Below are positions 22,243 to 35,204 of a DNA stretch of 64,000 bases, piece after piece. The stretch is from positions 3,410,001 through 3,474,000 of the forward strand of contig JAAALK010000283.1 of NCBI GenBank assembly GCA_019279435.1. The letters are read 5' to 3'. Origin of the DNA: Zizania palustris (Eukaryota > Streptophyta > Magnoliopsida > Poales > Poaceae). Both the position numbers and the translations under genes were made by a program. Numbering within the stretch: position 1 is the first letter of the stretch; the number at the start of each line of letters is the position of its first letter. The notes under the pieces were generated by a model. The model was not told the origin of the DNA, searched no databases, and worked only from the letters and a program-made list of their open reading frames with translations.

Positions 22243-24805
22243 CTTGAGTTACTCGTCAACTGTCGATGGCATGGGATCAAGGTTAGACTGGGAGTCTAAT
22301 GCCAGATGGTCGAGGGTGTCAATCGAAGTCGAGAGTGGACTCAGATGTAGGCATGGAGATCGAACAAGACGTGAGTTGAAGTTTGATCATGACGAAGCGT
22401 CGATCGAGTCAGCGAAAGGGAAGCCAGTTCAAGTGACAAGGCGGCTCGAGAGTTCGAGAGCGGGAGAAACTTGCTGGTGGTCGAGTTCGCGGACTGATGA
22501 TAGTCGTCGACGATCAGGGGAGGCTTTGTTGGTTTTTGCTGAAAATCATCGAAATATTAAATGTTTTTTTATTAATTCAATAAATAGGAGTCTAGTGTTA
22601 GTTTGAATATTTCAGTTTTATAGTGTATTATTTTGGTATATTTTTAGAGAGGCTCTACTCTGAAAATATATTAAAAGTTGAGTCTAGTTGCAATTTTTCT
22701 TTTAAGACTATTAGGGTAATTTTCAGAATAGTGAATTCTGAAATTACCAAAGGGGTTTCTTGTAAAATAGGATTCTAGAAGCTACCTACTTAAGGAATCT
22801 CATCCCCTAAGTGGCCAGAACTTTTGAGAACATTTTGGAGACACGAAAATTGGAGAATACACTACTGATTTGATTTCTGGACGTGCTACAGTTTCTGCTC
22901 GAAACTTGATGATCGGCTACAGGAATCTATGATCGGCTACAGGAATCTGTGATAATACTTTATCGCGTAAGTTTCTGCTCGAAACTTGATGATCGACTAC
23001 ACGAATCTGTGATCGGCTATAGGAATCTGTGATAATACTGTATCGCGTAAGGTATTCTCCTTTTCAGCGATTGATTCTGTGATTTTGCCTCTGTTTTCTG
23101 TGTAATTTCTTGATGAATCTGATTGCCTATTTGTGAGTGTTCATCTTGGAAGTTTTGAGTTCTATGCTATGTAGTTTTGATCCATGAATCCACTCTGTTC
23201 ATCATATTGCTACAACGTTTTCGAGTTTGTGTCGGTTCAGCAATAGTAACACAGATTGTTTGATTTTGTTCTTCATCAAAAACATCGTTGTTCTGTTGCT
23301 GAGAATACTGCCTAGTAGAGATAATCTGCGATAAGTGCTAATTGTATACATCTATCTCTTTCAGTCACTTTATTCCTGTGAATTAATTTTGCTAAAAGGT
23401 TTTGTGGGTAGAAAAATTTTCAGCATAATCTCTGTTCTAATGGTTCTGATCATCTTGAGATGCATATGTGCTTGACTGAATTAGAGTCTCTGTACTTGTT
23501 AGAGCTGATCTGCTGTTTTAGTGTTTTACTGATTGAGATCAAGATAGAATTAGTGTATTTAGGTCTGAACAAGTTTGATTGCCTGATTGATGAACTGAAA
23601 CAGTAACTTAGTAGCTTTACTGGTTTGGTGTTATTTTAATCTTTTCATCTGTTTTTTGCTTTCTCCAGTGAAGTATTGCAATTCCATTCAGTTGAGATTA
23701 TGTTTACTTGACACCTTTTACTGTTTGAGAAGTATATGATTTAGAATTGAGTCTGTTTGACTTTCTGGAAATTTAATACTGAATCAGTCAGTTTGTTTGA
23801 AATTCTGATCAGTGCTGATTTGTCTTCTATTTGCCGTGTTGCTTCAAGCTTATGTATGAGACATCTAAATGGTCATCTTCAGTTGTATTGATCCATAATT
23901 TCTGAACTGCTTCATGAAACGCTGAATTTCCTGGTATATTGGTAGTGCATAGTTTGAGCAAGTAGAGTTTATGTATTCAATTAGATTTGAGTGTATCAGG
24001 TTCAGTAATTGAGTTTTCTTTACTATTTTGAGGATACAGAACTGAAGATCAACTGAAAATTGTACCTGTGATCATTTCTGTATCCTGTGACTCTATTCAT
24101 CTTCAAGAAGATTTCTGAAATAATGTGAATTCTACAGAAATACATGTGTTGTTACAACTAAAACCTGTTCTGAAATCTCTGTTAATTTTGAGTTTTGTTC
24201 ATAACTGAAAAATTCTGTAGAAGTTTTGAAATGAAATATCTATTCCAGATCTCTTTTGGGTGAGCTTTTACTTGAGTCCATTGCAAGTCTGTCAAGATGT
24301 GTCAAATTGTGCTTATCTGAGTTTTGTTCAGCAACACTATTCATCTTCATGCAGTTTTCAGAAAAGTTAGTTCTATCTGAATTTTGAATCAGATTTTGAA
24401 AATGCTGTTTTGAGTTAGTTCTCAGATATGATCATACTTCAAAGTGTGCAAACTTAATCAGAACAATCTCAAAGGTATCCATTGAAGTTTCTGAAACTAA
24501 ATTGTGAATTCATCTCTAAATCAGACTTTAAATAGTCGACAATATATTGTCGGTATTTCAATTACCGATCAAGAAAGTGTAAATCGGTAAATCAGTTACC
24601 GATAGAAGAATTTTGGCACTCCAAACTCCGATTTACTCTGAACTGAGATTTTGAATCCAGTTTTTCACTGTTTGTGTACTGTTAGATTCACAGTTGATTT
24701 TTGATGATATTTGAGGGACATTGGGTGATTTGAAAAGACCATCTGTTTCACAAGAAATTGTTGAGGCGCCTATTCACCCCCTCTAGTCACCATTCCGATC
24801 CCACA
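22243..24805 (+). repeat. Element B 5' LTR (left boundary approximate)
   Basis: The right end is exact: TTGAGGCGCCTATTCACC then CCGATCCCACA at 24805, two bases before the primer site. The left end is set near TGAGTTACTCGTCAACTG, which resembles the GTCAACGATAG start region of the A and C LTRs, but could be off by tens of bases. The body is AT-rich with no ORF. It would be about 2.5 kb long. Confidence 0.6.
22891..23050. repeat. Two tandem 80-bp units in the B LTR
   Basis: GTTTCTGCTCGAAACTTGAT starts units at 22891 and 22971; both run to TATCGCGTAAG. Within each unit GATCGGCTACAGGAATCTGT is itself duplicated. Few differences separate the two units, so the duplication is younger than the decay of the gag gene. 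Confidence 0.8.
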
Positions 24806-24807
24806 AT

Positions 24808-24819
24808 TGGTATCAGAGC
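24808..24819 (+). other. Primer binding site (initiator-Met tRNA)
   Basis: TGGTATCAGAGC two bases after the B LTR end, identical to the sites in A and C. Confidence 0.92.
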
Positions 24820-24868
24820 CGGTTAGATCACCAGTTGACCTTAACCGGTTTGTGATCCTTGTGGCGAC

Positions 24869-27264
24869 ATGGACAAAAACACTAAGATTCTGATGTTTGA
24901 TGGTCGAGATTATGCTTATTGGAAGGTGCGCATGGAGACTTATTTACTTAGCCAAGGAAGTGCTATTTGGGACATTGTTGATTCCCAATATGTGATCCCT
25001 GAAACTCGTACCTCAAAGACTGAGAAGTCATAGTATGAATGTAATAGCAAGGCTAGAAACATTCTTTTCATCAGTCTGAGTCGCAACGAGTTTGACATGG
25101 TCCAACACCTTAGAACAGCTCGAGAGATCTGGACAACCTTGAGTACATTTCATGAGGGCACTTATCATATTAAGGCTAGGAGGTAGAGCACGTATAATCA
25201 AGAATACCAAATGTTCGTGTAAGGCCCCGACGAATCTGTAGATGCCATGTTTGCACGCTTTTATGGAATTGTTATCAACTTGCGCTCCACTGAGACGCTT
25301 GCTTACTCTGATCATGACAGGGCGATCAAACTTCTTTGTGCTCTGGATCGTAGTATATGGGAAGTAAAGATCTCAAGCATTGAAGAGTCTGTGAGTGTTG
25401 ATACTTTGACATGCAATGAACTATTTAGTAAGCTTAAGTCCACCGAGATCGTCAAGGCATCTCGTTCTGGGATTGGGAACTCTTTGCCACAATCCATGGC
25501 ACTAGTTTCTAGTTCCGGCAGTGGCACCTCGTCTGGAGGTAGTGTGTTTGGAGTTTGTGCTTTATTTGGGGGTTTTGCCTTGTCTTCTTTGGTCTCTATC
25601 ACAAAGGAACAAGTGGACACATTGTACGATGAAGAGCTTGCTCTTATAGTCAAAAAGTTCACTAGGTTCTACAATGACAGAAGAGACCAGAGAAGAGGAG
25701 GCGCTCGAGTGTGTTTTGAGTGCGGTGATCTTAATCACATTAAAGCTAATTGCCCAAAATTTAAAGCCAAGAATGAACATGAACATAAATATCAAAAAAG
25801 AGACAAAAACCATTCTTCAAAAGTAAAAGAGGAAAAGTGGCAAAAAGGATGGCTCGAGCTTTCGTGGCTGCACTCAGTAACATCAACAACACCTTGAGTG
25901 AAGAACCAAGTTCTGATGAAAATGAACCAGGCAAGAATGATGAAAAGAAGGAAAAGACAAAGGACTTCAACGGCCTCTGCTTCATGGCCAATGGCAAGCA
26001 CAACAGTGATGAGCTTGACTCATCTGAGGTTAGTCTATCACTTGACCAGTTACTTGTTCAAAATGATGAATTACATGATGCAATTATTTCACAAGATAGA
26101 CTGCTTAAACTTGCTGCTAAAGAACGAAACGAACTAAAGCTTAAAATGGAATCATTCTCTACTAAACTTGCTTTATTGAAGTCTAAGTCTGAAATTGCTG
26201 AATGTGAGTCATGTCTTGTCGTTATGGATGAACTTGCTCAGTTGTGTCTAATTCATGCTCAAAATATTGAAAAACTTGAAAATGTTCAGAAGCAACTCTT
26301 GGTGGTGGAGTCTAGTCCTGCGGTCATCAACGAATGTATGAATTGTCCTTTACTTGTTGAAAGTATTAATTTGAGAGATAGGCATGTTGATGAACTTAAG
26401 GCTAGATTAGAGAGTGCTGAGAGTTCTAAGGATGTGCAGCTGGCGTGTCCCACCTACGTCACCCTTAAGGACCAACTCAGCTTTGCTAGAGAGGAAGTAG
26501 AAAAACTTAAGTGTGAGAATGATTATCTGCTTTCCATGGTAGACAAATGCACTGAAGGGAAAGGGAAAATAGATTTGCTTTTGGATAAAACAAAAATGTG
26601 TGTTGACAGGGCAGGGTTAGCTCTTGGGTTAGGGTATGAGATAACTTCATCTAATACGCCAAGCCAAACTGTGTTCACTCTACCTACTACCCTTGAGAAA
26701 GAGAGAGCCCAGTTAGACACACCTCAAAAAGCCAAAAATCCTATCCAACCTAAAAAGATAATCATTCCATTACTCAAGACAGACTCCAAGCAAAAACCTA
26801 GGAAAACTATGAGGTTTGCACCAGAAACCTATAAACCTACACCCAAGAAAGGTTTTCACTGCTCTTATTGTCATTGTGTAGGTCATTTGATTGGTTTTTT
26901 CTATAGACGTATGAAAGATAAACGTCGTGCTCATTCTTTACATTTTCATGATTATCCTTCATTTGATATGCATGACTATGGCTAGCATACTTATACTGAT
27001 TATGAGACTCCATACAGTTATATGAGTGGCTATGCCAATCGTGGTGTATATCATACTTCGTATGATGATAGACCACGTAGGCGTTTTGGTCCAAATTATT
27101 TTAGGAGACCTCAGCAATTTAAAAGAAGACCTCATGTTCAGTATGACTCTCATCCCACACAATCTCTTGCTTTACCCACTTCTCAGGTAGTTCAGTGCTG
27201 GATACCTAGGCATCTTATTTCTAAACCTAGCATTGAGTACTTGAGATATACCGTCTCTACTTAG
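24869..27264 (+). pseudogene. Element B gag
   Basis: Starts MDKNTKILMFDGRDYAYW after the primer site. The copia capsid region is broken by at least three stops before 25230 (for example TAG at about 25031). The first zinc knuckle is CFECGDLNHIKANC. A frameshift near 25840 moves into a second frame with the coiled coil (25837-26600) and a second knuckle, CSYCHCVGHLIGFF, in which the last Cys is replaced. An Arg/Tyr/His-rich tail ends at 27262-27264. Gag would form the virus-like particle; this copy cannot. Confidence 0.85.
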
Positions 27265-29402
27265 GGGAGGCATGGGAGGCTGGAGGACAAATGGATCATT
27301 GATTCCGGTTGTTCGCGTCACATGACCGGAATGTCTTCATGGTTCTCCAGCTTCACCTCAGCCAGGAATCGAGAAAGCATCACGTTTGGAAACAATCACA
27401 AAAGCAGAGTGAAGGGCACATGTATGATCAAAATTAATGAAAATTTAACTCTCACAAATGTTGCTTTGGTTGAGGACTTAGGGTACAATTTGCTTTCTGT
27501 TTCACAATTTCTTGACGAGGGTTTTGAAGTTCATTTTGGTCGTGATGCCTCTTATGTGCTTAATTCTTCTGGTGCTTTCATTTGCAAAATCTTGAGAGTA
27601 GGGAGAGTTTTTGGAGAAGATTTCTCTGAGTCTTTTGGATCTTCTCATTGCCTTTTAGCTGAACCATCTTCTGAGCTTTGGATGTGGCATAGGAGACTAG
27701 GGAACATGAGCTTTGATCTTCTTGCGAGATTGAGTGCCCTAGGACTGATCCGAGGATTGCCCGAGCTAAAATTTGAGAAGAACCTCATTTGTGCTCCATG
27801 TCATCTTGGAAAAATGGTTGTCGCCTCGCAGTCCCCCATAAATATGGTAATGACTGAGCGACCTGGTGAGCTTGTTCACATGGATACTGTTGGTCCATCT
27901 CGGGTTAGTTCTTTAGGCGGCAAATGGTACATACTTGTTGTGGTTGACGACTAGTCTCCTTACTCTTGGGTTTTCTTGCTTGTGAGGAAGGATGAAGTGT
28001 TCATACACTTTCGGAGCTTGGCACTGAGGCTATTAAATGAACTCCCTTGTGCAATGAAAGCTATTCAAAGCGACAATGGCACCGAGTTCAAAAATAGCTG
28101 TTTTGCAGAATTTTGCCTTGAACATGGAATTGAACATCAGTTTTCTACACCTAGAGTCCCTCAACAAAATGATGTGGTTGAGAGGAAAATCATACACTTG
28201 TGGAGATGGCTAGAATGATGCTGAATGAGCATAGGACTCCTAGAAAATTTTGGGCTGAAACCATGAGTACAGCATGCTACATCTCTAACAGGATCTTTTT
28301 GCGCTCTTTGCTGAATGTGACTTCTTATGAATTTCACATTTGGAGGAAGCCCAAGGTCACTTACTTCAGAGTGTTTGGATGCCGTTGCTTTATCCTAAAG
28401 CGAGGTAATTTGGACAAATTTGAATCACGCGCATCTGATGGGATCTTTTTGGGCTATTCTTTGCATTGTCACTCTTATCGTGTTTTTAATCTAGAAACTA
28501 ACACTATGGTTGAATCTTGTGATGTAACTTTTGATGAAACTTCTTCATGTGTTAGTACTAACTTTGAATTTGCAAGTGAGCACGATATGAGTGAAACACT
28601 TTTTGAGGAAGAAGATCCATCAGATGATGAAGATCCTGATATTGTACCACTACCTCCCTCTACGGCAACTCCAGAAGCTTCGACCACTTCGACAAGAGGA
28701 CCTAAAGATTCTACTTCTGAGAGTTTGGACCAAACTTCGGCAAGAGTTGAGGGGGACATTCTGTCGTAGAGAGAAGCAACACTTCATATTCAAAGAATGC
28801 ATCCTCCGGATTAGATCATCGGCGAGCTAAATGAACGAGTAATCCGATCTCATGCTCATTTTGTTGATTCTTCTTTCGTTGCAAATTTTGAACCATTAGA
28901 TCTTAGTCATGCTTTGTCTGATGTGAGTTGGATCAACGCCATTCATGAGGAACTTGAAAATTTTGATAGAAATCAGGTTTGGATTCTTGTTGATCCACCC
29001 CCTAGCGTTCATATCATTGGAACAAAATGGATTTTCAAAAACAAACAGGGGGAGGATGGGGTGATAGTGAGAAACAAAGCTAGGCTAGTTGCTCAAGGGT
29101 ATTCTCAAGTCGAGGGGGTTGATTTTGGAGAAACTTTTGCATCGGTAGCATGACTTGAGGCCATTAGGATCTTGCTTGCTTTTTCATCTTCGCGCGGCTT
29201 TAAACTCTTTCAAATGGATGTAAAAAGTTCTTTCCTAAATGGTTTCATAGGAGAGGACATGTATGCCAAGCATCCTCCTGACTTTGAGGATCCCAAGTAC
29301 CCCCATAGAGTCTTTAAACTTCACAAAGCTCTATATGGGTTCAAACAAGCTCCGAGGGCCTGGTATGACCGCCTTAGGACGTTCTTGATTGAGCATGGGT
29401 AC
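27265..29402 (+). pseudogene. Element B pol, truncated in reverse transcriptase
   Basis: Protease (IIDSGCSRHMTG), HHCC region (WHRRLGNMS to CAPCHLGK) and the integrase core (HMDTVGPS, SDNGTEF, VVERKI) are recognisable. Breaks include TAG at 27952-27954 in the VVDD segment, a frameshift near 28190 and further stops near 28770 and 29150. Reverse transcriptase begins TKWIFKNKQGEDG and ends at YDRLRTFLIEHGY, before the YVDD motif, where the Tat LTR starts. The GTAAGT donor seen in element A is not conserved at the equivalent place here. Confidence 0.88.
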
Positions 29403-29856
29403 TGTTGGCGTAAAAGATTACGCTAACATGTTTCAAGAGATTAGAAACTAACAAACGAAGTGTTTGTTGGTAAACTATTTCAAGCCTCCGAATTGGATAA
29501 TAGCTCAGAACCGTTCGAAGATGTGTATTGAATAACTCAGTCTTTTTTTCTCATTACAGGGTAAAACGGGGGGTATTTATAGGCCCAAACATTAAGGAAA
29601 AGACCCTTTTACCCCTCTATTACAACCGACATAGTGGGAACTATTCGGTACCCTTAATAGGGCTAAACCAGTAAAAGACTAATCTAATGAGAAAGAAGAT
29701 AAGTCTTCCATCCTAGCTGGCAAAGAAGATAAGCCTTCATTCTTCAGACTTGATCCAATGTATTCCCGGAGTTAGACGCTGGAAACCTTTGATTAAATCG
29801 CCTGCCTTTATCTTGTTGCAGTAATGGCTCTGAGGATGAAATATTTTCCCCCAACA
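29403..29856 (-). repeat. Tat 3' LTR and polypurine tract
   Basis: 454 bp bounded by TGTTGG and CCAACA, a perfect 6-bp inverted repeat. On the minus strand it is preceded by the polypurine tract AGGGGCTAC, typical of Tat elements. The left edge joins element B at GGGTAC. A partner LTR and the matching target duplication are not in the window. Confidence 0.85.
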
Positions 29857-30181
29857 GTAGCCCCTCGAATACGCTTCTCCGCTAGATCTGTAACGTTAGG
29901 AGAGCAGTATACGCAAGAAAAATAATCATGCGCAGGGGTTAACAGATTTAATCAACCTCCAAAATATGCGGAGATTCAAAACTTCTAATCGACTTCTAAG
30001 AAAATTATATTCGAACTATTTTAGAACTAACTTAAAAAGTTCGAAAGCTTTTTAGACTTAAAAGAAATAGTCGTTGGCTTTTTCCTCCAACGGAAGTTAC
30101 GCGATGTGTTAACTTCGCAAATAGTAACGGTCAGAAATGCGAAACGGCAAATACAAACGGTAAAAAAATCGTGGCCTGGGC

Positions 30182-30188
30182 TATAAAT
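30182..30188 (+). promoter_or_regulatory. TATA box of the Tat antisense gene
   Basis: TATAAAT about 100 bp upstream of the first ATG (30284), with a C/T-rich leader containing AAACCCTAACC, a telobox-like motif common in plant promoters. It would drive transcription opposite to the retrotransposon itself. Confidence 0.6.
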
Positions 30189-30283
30189 AGAGGGCCCAGC
30201 CCCTTCTCGAGTACTCTTTTCACCGCTTTAGTGCAAACAAACCCTAACCTCCATCTTCCTCCTTGAGCAACCAGAGCAATTCC

Positions 30284-33200
30284 ATGGCGAAGACCAGATT
30301 CAAAGTCCCTGGGGTGGCTTCAGCCCTTGCCCGGCAGCAGGCTGCGGCAGCAGCGACATCAACGACGGCGACTCCAGCAGTAGCAGTAGCAGCACCAATG
30401 GCGGCGCCAGGAAGAAATCCCCAAAATGTTGGTCCTCACGATCTCCTTTCAGCGTCATCGAAGTATGCAGACCAATCTTACCAACTGGGACCATCAACCT
30501 GCAAGAGGGAGTCACTCGCGACAGCAATAGAAGGCAAGATTAGCTCAGAGATCGTAATCCGCAAACCTGGAAAGGAGGCCATTCCTTCGCCAAGGCCCGG
30601 AGAAGTGGTAGTCTTCGAAGCCTTCTTCGAAGCAGGATTAGGGCTTCCGGCAGTCGACTTCCTATCGGAGGTACTGGACTTATTCCATGTCACTCTCCCC
30701 CAACTTTCTCCGAACGCGATAGCACGCCTTGCCATCTTCGAATGGGCTTTGAGAGCCGAAGGTTGCGAAGGAAGAGCTGAGATCTTCACAGCACTGCACA
30801 GAGCTTCTTGCCAACCCAAGACCTTTGTAGGCCCCGGAGGTGAAAAGATGGTGGTGGCCTTCAGGAGCATTAACTTCCGGCTTTGGGATGAGTACGCTCT
30901 TCGATTTCTAGCAAAGGCCATCAACGCCAGATGGTATACAGATTGGATCCTCCGGTAGTTTTATGCCGAAGTTGGGGCAGGAAGCCGCCTAGCCGGACCT
31001 CTACAGGACATAAACTTCCAGAGGGAAGCCCTTGTCCACCCGGATCCAGGCTAGCTCGAAGCTCGCCTCAACCTACTTCAACGAATTAGCCACCACCTGA
31101 GCATGCTAGACCTGGCGGAGGAGTTCATCGGACTGCAGATTTATCCTCTGATGGCCAACTGTCCTATCACCTTCGAAGAAGATCCAGAGGGCGGCCTCCG
31201 AAAGATCTCTTCAAACTCGAGCTATGCAGGTAACTTCAAAAATAACATGTTTTATATATATTTGTTCGATGAAATGACTAATACCAACTTATCTTTCAGC
31301 TTCCTTAACTCCCATGACTTCGGAGCAAATTGTGCGAGCTTCGGAGAAGATTCTGGGAATTCCAACTCTGGCCGAGAAGGAATGGAGAAAGAAGCTAGTA
31401 GGTACTTGGGAACGGTTCAACCGAGTATGGGGGGTACTCGGAGTTGTTCCCCCTCCTCTTCTGGATTGGGTGCCTTTAGAACAAGGGCCGAAGAAAAGGA
31501 AGGCGGAAGTTGGTACCTCAGCCACAGCCAAATCTCCATCAAAGAAGGTAGCCCAAAAACCAAGAACTGCAGTGCCTTCATGTCCGGTGGCTTCGGTCTC
31601 CGAATCCTCAGAAGATGAAGGAAGAATCCTCGTCGACCTGATTGATGGGGATGAAGACCAGACATATGCAAACACTGGCACCACCGCAAACGCGCCAGAT
31701 GTTCCAAGTAGCTCCGAGCAGGCTAGGACTTCGGCTGCCCAGCCGGACTTGCCGCGTGAAGGAGCCCCTACGACTGAAGGAGGAGTCAAAGTTGCTGCTG
31801 AGCCAACTCCGATTCCGGACGAAGCAACGACTGAAGCTCCCAGGGAGGCTCCAACAGTCGAACCTTCGGTTTTGAACTATGAGTCCGACGAAGACTTTGG
31901 GGTAGCTTTTGACCCTCCAAGCAGTCCGATGCTCATCCGCCGACAAGACTTCGGAGGTAAACTTCGCTCAATCCCTTTTTTCCTTTTCCTTGTAAAATTA
32001 TGCAATATATAATACCTTTGTCTCAGCAGGGTCCGCTCCTATGAAAGTGGTTCCTCCCGAAGATACGGTCCCTGGGATCTCAACAACTCCGGAGCCAGTT
32101 CCAGAAGTCACCCAAATGGGACTTGGAAAAGGTAAAGGCAAAATGGACCCCTTCCCTGCTCCAAATTCAGGATTAACTCCGTCTGAATCAACAGATGGGG
32201 GTCAATCTATGGAGGGGGGCCAATCTACCGAAGTTTCTGAGGATGCAGCCCAACGCTCCAACCCCTTCGCCGAACAAAGACGACCAGAGGGCTCTGTCTA
32301 TGCTCCCTCTTCTAGCTCCTTTCTTGTAGCGAAGGACCGGACTTCGGACTTTGCTCGAGCCTTTGGATCGATCTAACCGCGAAGTCGGGGAGACAGACTT
32401 GGTAGCCATCCTGAGCGAAGCTGAGGGTTCGGAGCTCAACGCCGCCTTGGAGCGTGCAACGTACCAGGTATGAAGTATCTGCAAAACAAAATTAATCTCA
32501 CCTACAAATAATTTCTCACCTTGCTTTTTCCTCTTCGCAGCAAATAGTTTTGGCCCGAGCTGCGACTGTCTCGAACGAGCGCGGAAGCCTTCGCCTTCAG
32601 GAGGAAATTACTGCTCTCCAGAGGAATCTTAACATCTCCGAAGGTCGGGTTTCCCACTTAGACGAAATGGTTTCAGCAAAGCGGAGGGCCAGACAAAACT
32701 TGGAAGCTGCGAATAAAAAGCTCGAAGCAGAACAAATTGTGCTTCGGGCAGAGATAGAAAAGATGCGGGCAGAGCACGCTACGACGGGGGCTGAGCTTGT
32801 CAGGCTCCAGGAAGAAAAGGCTAAAGCTACGGAGGAGGCTAGCAACTTGCTTAGCCAGAAGAGCTCTCTGGCTACGGAGGCAGCTAGGCTCTCCGCTGTG
32901 GTGGATGAGCTGACTTCATCGAAGGACGCTTTAATTGAAGATAAGGTGAAATCAGAGAAGGTAGCTGCGGAAGTCATGACACATCTCCTAAGTGTTCTAG
33001 AGTACTTCAGTACTAATGGGACACTTCCTTCAAATGACAACGTCCCCCTGCTGCGATGGCTAAAAATGATCCAAGGAGCTGCGAAGACGATGAAGACAGC
33101 AGGCATTCGGTATGGAGAAATCTCCGGACAAGTGGCTGCTCTCGGAGTACTTCGCTACTACGAAGATCTGGGATTATCGATAACACCGGACTCGGGGGTG

Positions 33201-33395
33201 GCTCCCATTACCTTCGACAAAAATCGGCTTCTAAATCCTTTTGAAGATGTGGCCGCAGCTTGGCAAGCCTTCCAAGCTTCATGGAGAGCCGAAGGTCGCA
33301 CTGCTATCAAGGCTTGGATCGATGAAGGGCAACGCCAGAAGCAAGCTCGGTCGCAAGCCTCGAGCAGCCAGCCTCCGCCAAACCCACAGGTCTAG
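30284..33395 (+). pseudogene. Tat antisense gene (putative gypsy-type transposon domain)
   Basis: Exons as read: 30284 to 31229 (GCAG|GTAACT donor), about 31301 to 31955, about 32031 to 32469, and 32541 to 33395, with GT-AG introns. The N-terminal part is Ala-rich, followed by the region FEAFFEAGLGLPAVDFLSEV to FRLWDEYALRFL, characteristic of the 'putative gypsy type transposon' family (Transposase_28). The middle is acidic and proline-rich with GPKKRK, a possible nuclear signal. The last exon is a long coiled coil (about 32570-32960) followed by a conserved-looking C-terminal domain. Breaks: TAG at 30956-30958, TAG near 31052 and a frame change near 32370. Its function in Tat elements is unknown. 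A further small exon may follow at about 33474-33522. Confidence 0.75.
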
Positions 33396-34703
33396 ATTTG
33401 TTTTGGATCCTGACTATATAAAAAATCATGTTTTCATACATTATGAATGAAAATTTACTTATCATGTTTTTAGGGTTCTCAACCTCGTATGGATGATGTC
33501 GAAGTGTTAAACGTTACCTAAGAACTCTGCCTGCTATGGGCTACCTTTGATCTTTTAAAACTTCATAAGCGACCTCGATTTTTAATTCATCGAGATAGCT
33601 TCAGCGCAATTGCGCCCGAAATGTGTAAAGATATACTATCTTATATTAAGGAGGAAGAAAAAGAGGTTAACTTGGAAACTTCATCTTTTGAAGACATTGC
33701 ATGGTCTGAGGATGAAGGTATTGCTGAAGATCAAGGGAAAAAACCTGAAGAACTTCGAAGCTGGGAAAGGAGCCCCGAACGACTTCGAACTTGGGCTGAA
33801 CTTCAACAAGAACAGAAAGATTTTAGAGCTTCGAAGGGAGGTAGGAGAGTTAAACGCAAAGTTATTAGAACTCCCGGCTCTGGAACTAGTCGTTCCAACC
33901 TTAGTAGTAGATCTAGAGATCGAAGGGGTCTTCGATTCCTTCTTAGCATAGACACCGATTTTTCGTGATGTAATTGTAATTTGTTCGAATAATAAATATC
34001 GATTTTTAAAATTGTCTCCCTACTTCCCAGCCCCTCTTTGGGCGTAAGCAACTTCGCGCTATACTCAAAGATGGTTAGGCGCAATGAAAAACTTAGGAGT
34101 ACAAATTTGGGGGTTCAGAGCCCCACTTTGACTTAAAGATTAATTAAAATCTTACAAAACGTTTTCAACTACTTGGAGTCTGAAAACTGGTAACTTAGTA
34201 CCTTTTGTTTTGAAAGAAGTCTCCTCGGACAACTTTTTGGACACTTTAGTGTCCCAAAAGATTGGTCACTTTGTACTCTTTTTATAGATATTCGAAGCTT
34301 ATCAGCTCAAACTCTGTTTTGTTTTGGCCTCCTTCGGCTCTTTTTGCGAATGCTATCAAACCAGTGGTTTGAAATTCTCAGTGGTCTCCTTGGACTCTTT
34401 TATGGATGCTTTCAAGCCGGAGCTTGGAATCCGCATTATTTGGCCTCCTTCGACTCTTTTTACGGATGCTTTCAAGCTGGTGGCTTGGAATCCGTTTTTC
34501 AGTGACTTTCCCACCTCATCGGAAGCTTCCAACCAGTGGTCCGAAGTCCGAAAAAATGATTCAAATTAATGGCACTTCCCTCCCAGCCAACTTCATCCTT
34601 CCAGTGCGTCCACTAGAAGTAAGAAATGTTTGAGAGGTAGGCATTATCTGAACCATGAACTTTATTAATTCGGAAGGTGTTTACAAATGATTACAAGGAG
34701 CCC
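33396..34703. other. Tat internal region, no clear gene
   Basis: Follows the antisense gene. An acidic stretch at 33620-33960 (two overlapping frames of about 115 codons) may be a remnant last exon. The rest (33960-34700) has repeated CTTTTTTATGGATGCTTTCAAG-like sentences, for example TGGCCTCCTTCGACTC at about 34440 and variants at 34330 and 34390, without a readable protein. Confidence 0.4.
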
Positions 34704-35198
34704 CTATGCGAAATATCGCTTTAAGTGCTCTGCATGCCATGTATGCTTTAGCTCTTCACCTTCTAAAGTAGCTAACTTAAAAGAGCCAGGGCGCACTGAG
34801 CAGACAATTATGTATGAACCTTCCCACTTATTTCCTAATTTCCCTGGCGCTATAATACTTTGCAAAACAAGATGACCCGGCTTAAGTTCATTAATTTTGA
34901 CTTTCGGGTCGAACCAAGTATTCGTCTGCTGCTGATACTTTGAAAAATTGGCGACAGCTCGAAGTCTTGTCTCTTCTGTTAAATCCAGCGAAGTTTGTCT
35001 TTGTGCTTCTATTTCTGGTTCGGTGCTACGAAGGGATCCTCCTTTGAGCTCCGTTGGCGTCATAGCTTCATCTCCGAATAATAGTCTGAAGGGAGTGAAA
35101 CCTGTGGACCTCGTTTGAGTGGTCTGAATGGACCATAGAATCTTCGGGAGCTCTTCGGTCCACAATCCTTTTGCCAATCCTACTATTCTTCGATTCAA
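34704..35198 (-). pseudogene. Gypsy (Tat) integrase, C-terminal end
   Basis: An open minus-strand segment of 164 codons with the end of the integrase core (LPKILWSIQTTQTRSTGFTP and FRLLFGDEAMTPTEL) and the C-terminal domain ending KHTWHAEHLKRYFA, the usual end of Tat pol. The catalytic residues lie upstream of the preserved part. The 5' side is cut at about 35200, so this is a fragment without activity. Confidence 0.88.
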
Positions 35199-35204
35199 AA
35201 GATG

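Larger units (their letters stand above)
22243..29402 (+). mobile_element. Ty1-copia element B (SIRE/Maximus type), decayed and truncated
   Basis: Order: long 5' LTR, Met-tRNA primer site, gag with coiled coil, protease, integrase and the first half of reverse transcriptase. It stops abruptly at 29402, where a Tat LTR begins; RNase H, 3' region and 3' LTR are not found anywhere to the right. Many stops and frameshifts make it older than elements A and C. Gag and pol are clearly homologous to A but the LTR is a different family. Confidence 0.85.
29403..35198 (-). mobile_element. Tat-type Ty3-gypsy element, 3' half, minus strand
   Basis: Read on the minus strand: the C-terminal end of integrase (35198-34704), a long region carrying an antisense gene (30284-33395 on the plus strand), a polypurine tract (CGAGGGGCTAC, 29867-29857) and the 3' LTR (29856-29403). 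An antisense extra gene between pol and the 3' LTR is known for grass Tat elements such as Cinful and Grande. Gag, protease, reverse transcriptase and the 5' LTR are missing; the right edge abuts gypsy remnant E1. It is inserted into the reverse transcriptase of element B. Confidence 0.82.

Noticed and set aside
22193..22606. 137-codon frame with Arg/Ser-rich sequence
   Set aside because: It overlaps the start of the element B LTR (GTCAACTGTCGATGG region) and shows no domain.
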